This document shows, in pieces, positions 62,823 to 64,000 of a DNA stretch of 64,000 bases. The notes under the pieces are model-generated. The model was given only the letters and a program-made list of their open reading frames with translations. It did not search any database and was not told the DNA's origin. The translations under genes and the position numbers were made by a program. Numbering within the stretch: the first letter of the stretch is position 1; each line of letters starts with the position of its first letter. Source of the stretch: Acanthacorydalis orientalis (lineage: Eukaryota > Arthropoda > Insecta > Megaloptera > Corydalidae); the NCBI GenBank assembly GCA_034766995.1, contig CM068313.1, positions 35,380,996 to 35,444,995 of the forward strand. The letters run 5' to 3'.

Positions 62823-64000
62823 AAAAATATTCACTTCATATCAAAACCAGCAGCCACTAAATAATTTAATGAGGATAGTAGAATTTTTTAAACATTTAAT
62901 TAGTTATCATTGTCTACATATTATCATAGATAGAAAAACGTGTAGAAATATTTTTTCACGACGCTGAAATATCAGATACAACTAGTCAACAACAGGGATT
63001 TTACTGGAATTATATATAATATAATAATTATATATATAATAAACATTATTGTTAAAAGTGTGTTCAATTTTATAAGTACCGCGTTTACTGTGTGAAATCT
63101 AAAAACAAATCACAAACCAGAATCCAAAACGACCAAAATCTCATTTAAAAAATGAAATAAATATAATTATTTTATTTTTAAGTTTTTTTATCACATTTAC
63201 TCAGTTAATTATTTTATGTTTGTTTTAACGAAGATGAAAATATATTCATACAAAACATGAAATAACTGATAAAAAAAATTTAAAAATCTAAACCTAAACT
63301 ATCAATGTATATAAATAATAGAACAAATTAAAAAGGTACATTTTTATTCAGTGTAGTTATTTTTTATTATTTGTCATCTGTTGAATTAGTAAATATACGG
63401 TCTAGTTGCAAGAAATTAACAAGGGATTGGATAATATATGTTTTAAGCACAACATTGAAAAATAATTAATTATTTCTAGACATTAACCTTAAAGTATCAC
63501 AACTTCACATAAATATTTAGTTATATATCTAACTATTTAACAAATAAAATGTCCGTGACACCCATTTGCTTCGATAGCTACTTTTAGATTTATTTATAAG
63601 TATATATATATAAATGTATATGCATATCCATTTCATAAAACTGAAGTATAAACTCATTTCATGCATATTATTCATATAAAAAAAAATTAAACAATATAAC
63701 CCCTACCTTTTTTGTTATTGCGACGTTTTGGATTAATCTTATTTATCGACATTACTATTTTTAATCTGAAAATAATTTTTCTAATAACTCTTTTAATGTA
63801 AATTTTAATATTGCATTCGTAGTGAACCGTTTATATACTTTTGATCTCATTAAAAGATCTTACTGATTTGTTTAAAATTAAAGGGTATTTTTTCCATTAC
63901 TAGCTGCTCATAATAATCGAACTTTGAAACTTTATATTGCAAATAAAGAGAGATGTTTTTTTATAGATTATTTTATTCTTCTGGCAGTACAATTATTTAA
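62823..64000. other. AT-rich stretch, nothing recognised
   Basis: No gene, splice-like exon or repeat family was recognised up to the window end. Confidence 0.5.

Overview
The window is AT-rich animal DNA, most likely from an insect and plausibly a hymenopteran. It has spliced exons with GT-AG borders, long introns, about fifty (TA)n microsatellites, and many decayed mariner-type elements. The organism call is inference: insect-type mariners plus a parathyroid-hormone-receptor-like class B GPCR, a receptor type kept in bees and beetles but missing from flies. No prokaryotic features, rRNA genes or CRISPR arrays are visible.

The only convincing host gene is on the + strand. Six exons (28542-28707, 38132-38288, 47722-47852, 50514-50602, 51292-51436, 57029-57220) join in phase, without a stop, into about 292 residues. 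These run from the TM1/TM2 border through TM7 to a cytoplasmic tail. The N-terminal hormone-binding domain and TM1 were not recognised in the 28 kb upstream and probably lie outside the window. A seventh candidate exon (61107-61257), with its own stop and poly(A) signal, could be an alternative C-terminus.

From 1 to 28.5 kb no gene was recognised. This part holds mariners at 1048, 4652, 15197, 22585 and 27350, small palindromic elements (2649, 6691, 7625, 7937, 9779, 26822), GC-rich hairpins at 10403 and 10711, a tRNA-Asp-like pseudogene at 25171, and dense (TA)n tracts.

From 28.5 to 57 kb the receptor's introns carry another MITE copy (31497), a TA-flanked MITE (32418), a deleted mariner (32904), a piggyBac-like relic (35021) with a diverged inverted partner at 36827, a probable solo-LTR relic (40485), the best preserved mariner (44425), a tandem duplication (50690-51105), a pogo/Tigger-type relic (51776) and non-LTR retrotransposon tails (about 55995 and 56292). 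From 57 to 64 kb are the 3' UTR, the candidate alternative exon, two further MITE copies (58185, 60150) and a second LINE-like tail copy (62763).

The window is therefore one receptor gene set in a dense layer of dead transposons. Nothing visible forms a multi-gene system. The most unusual content is the set of unnamed MITE families, the nested-hairpin elements and the possible alternative receptor tail.
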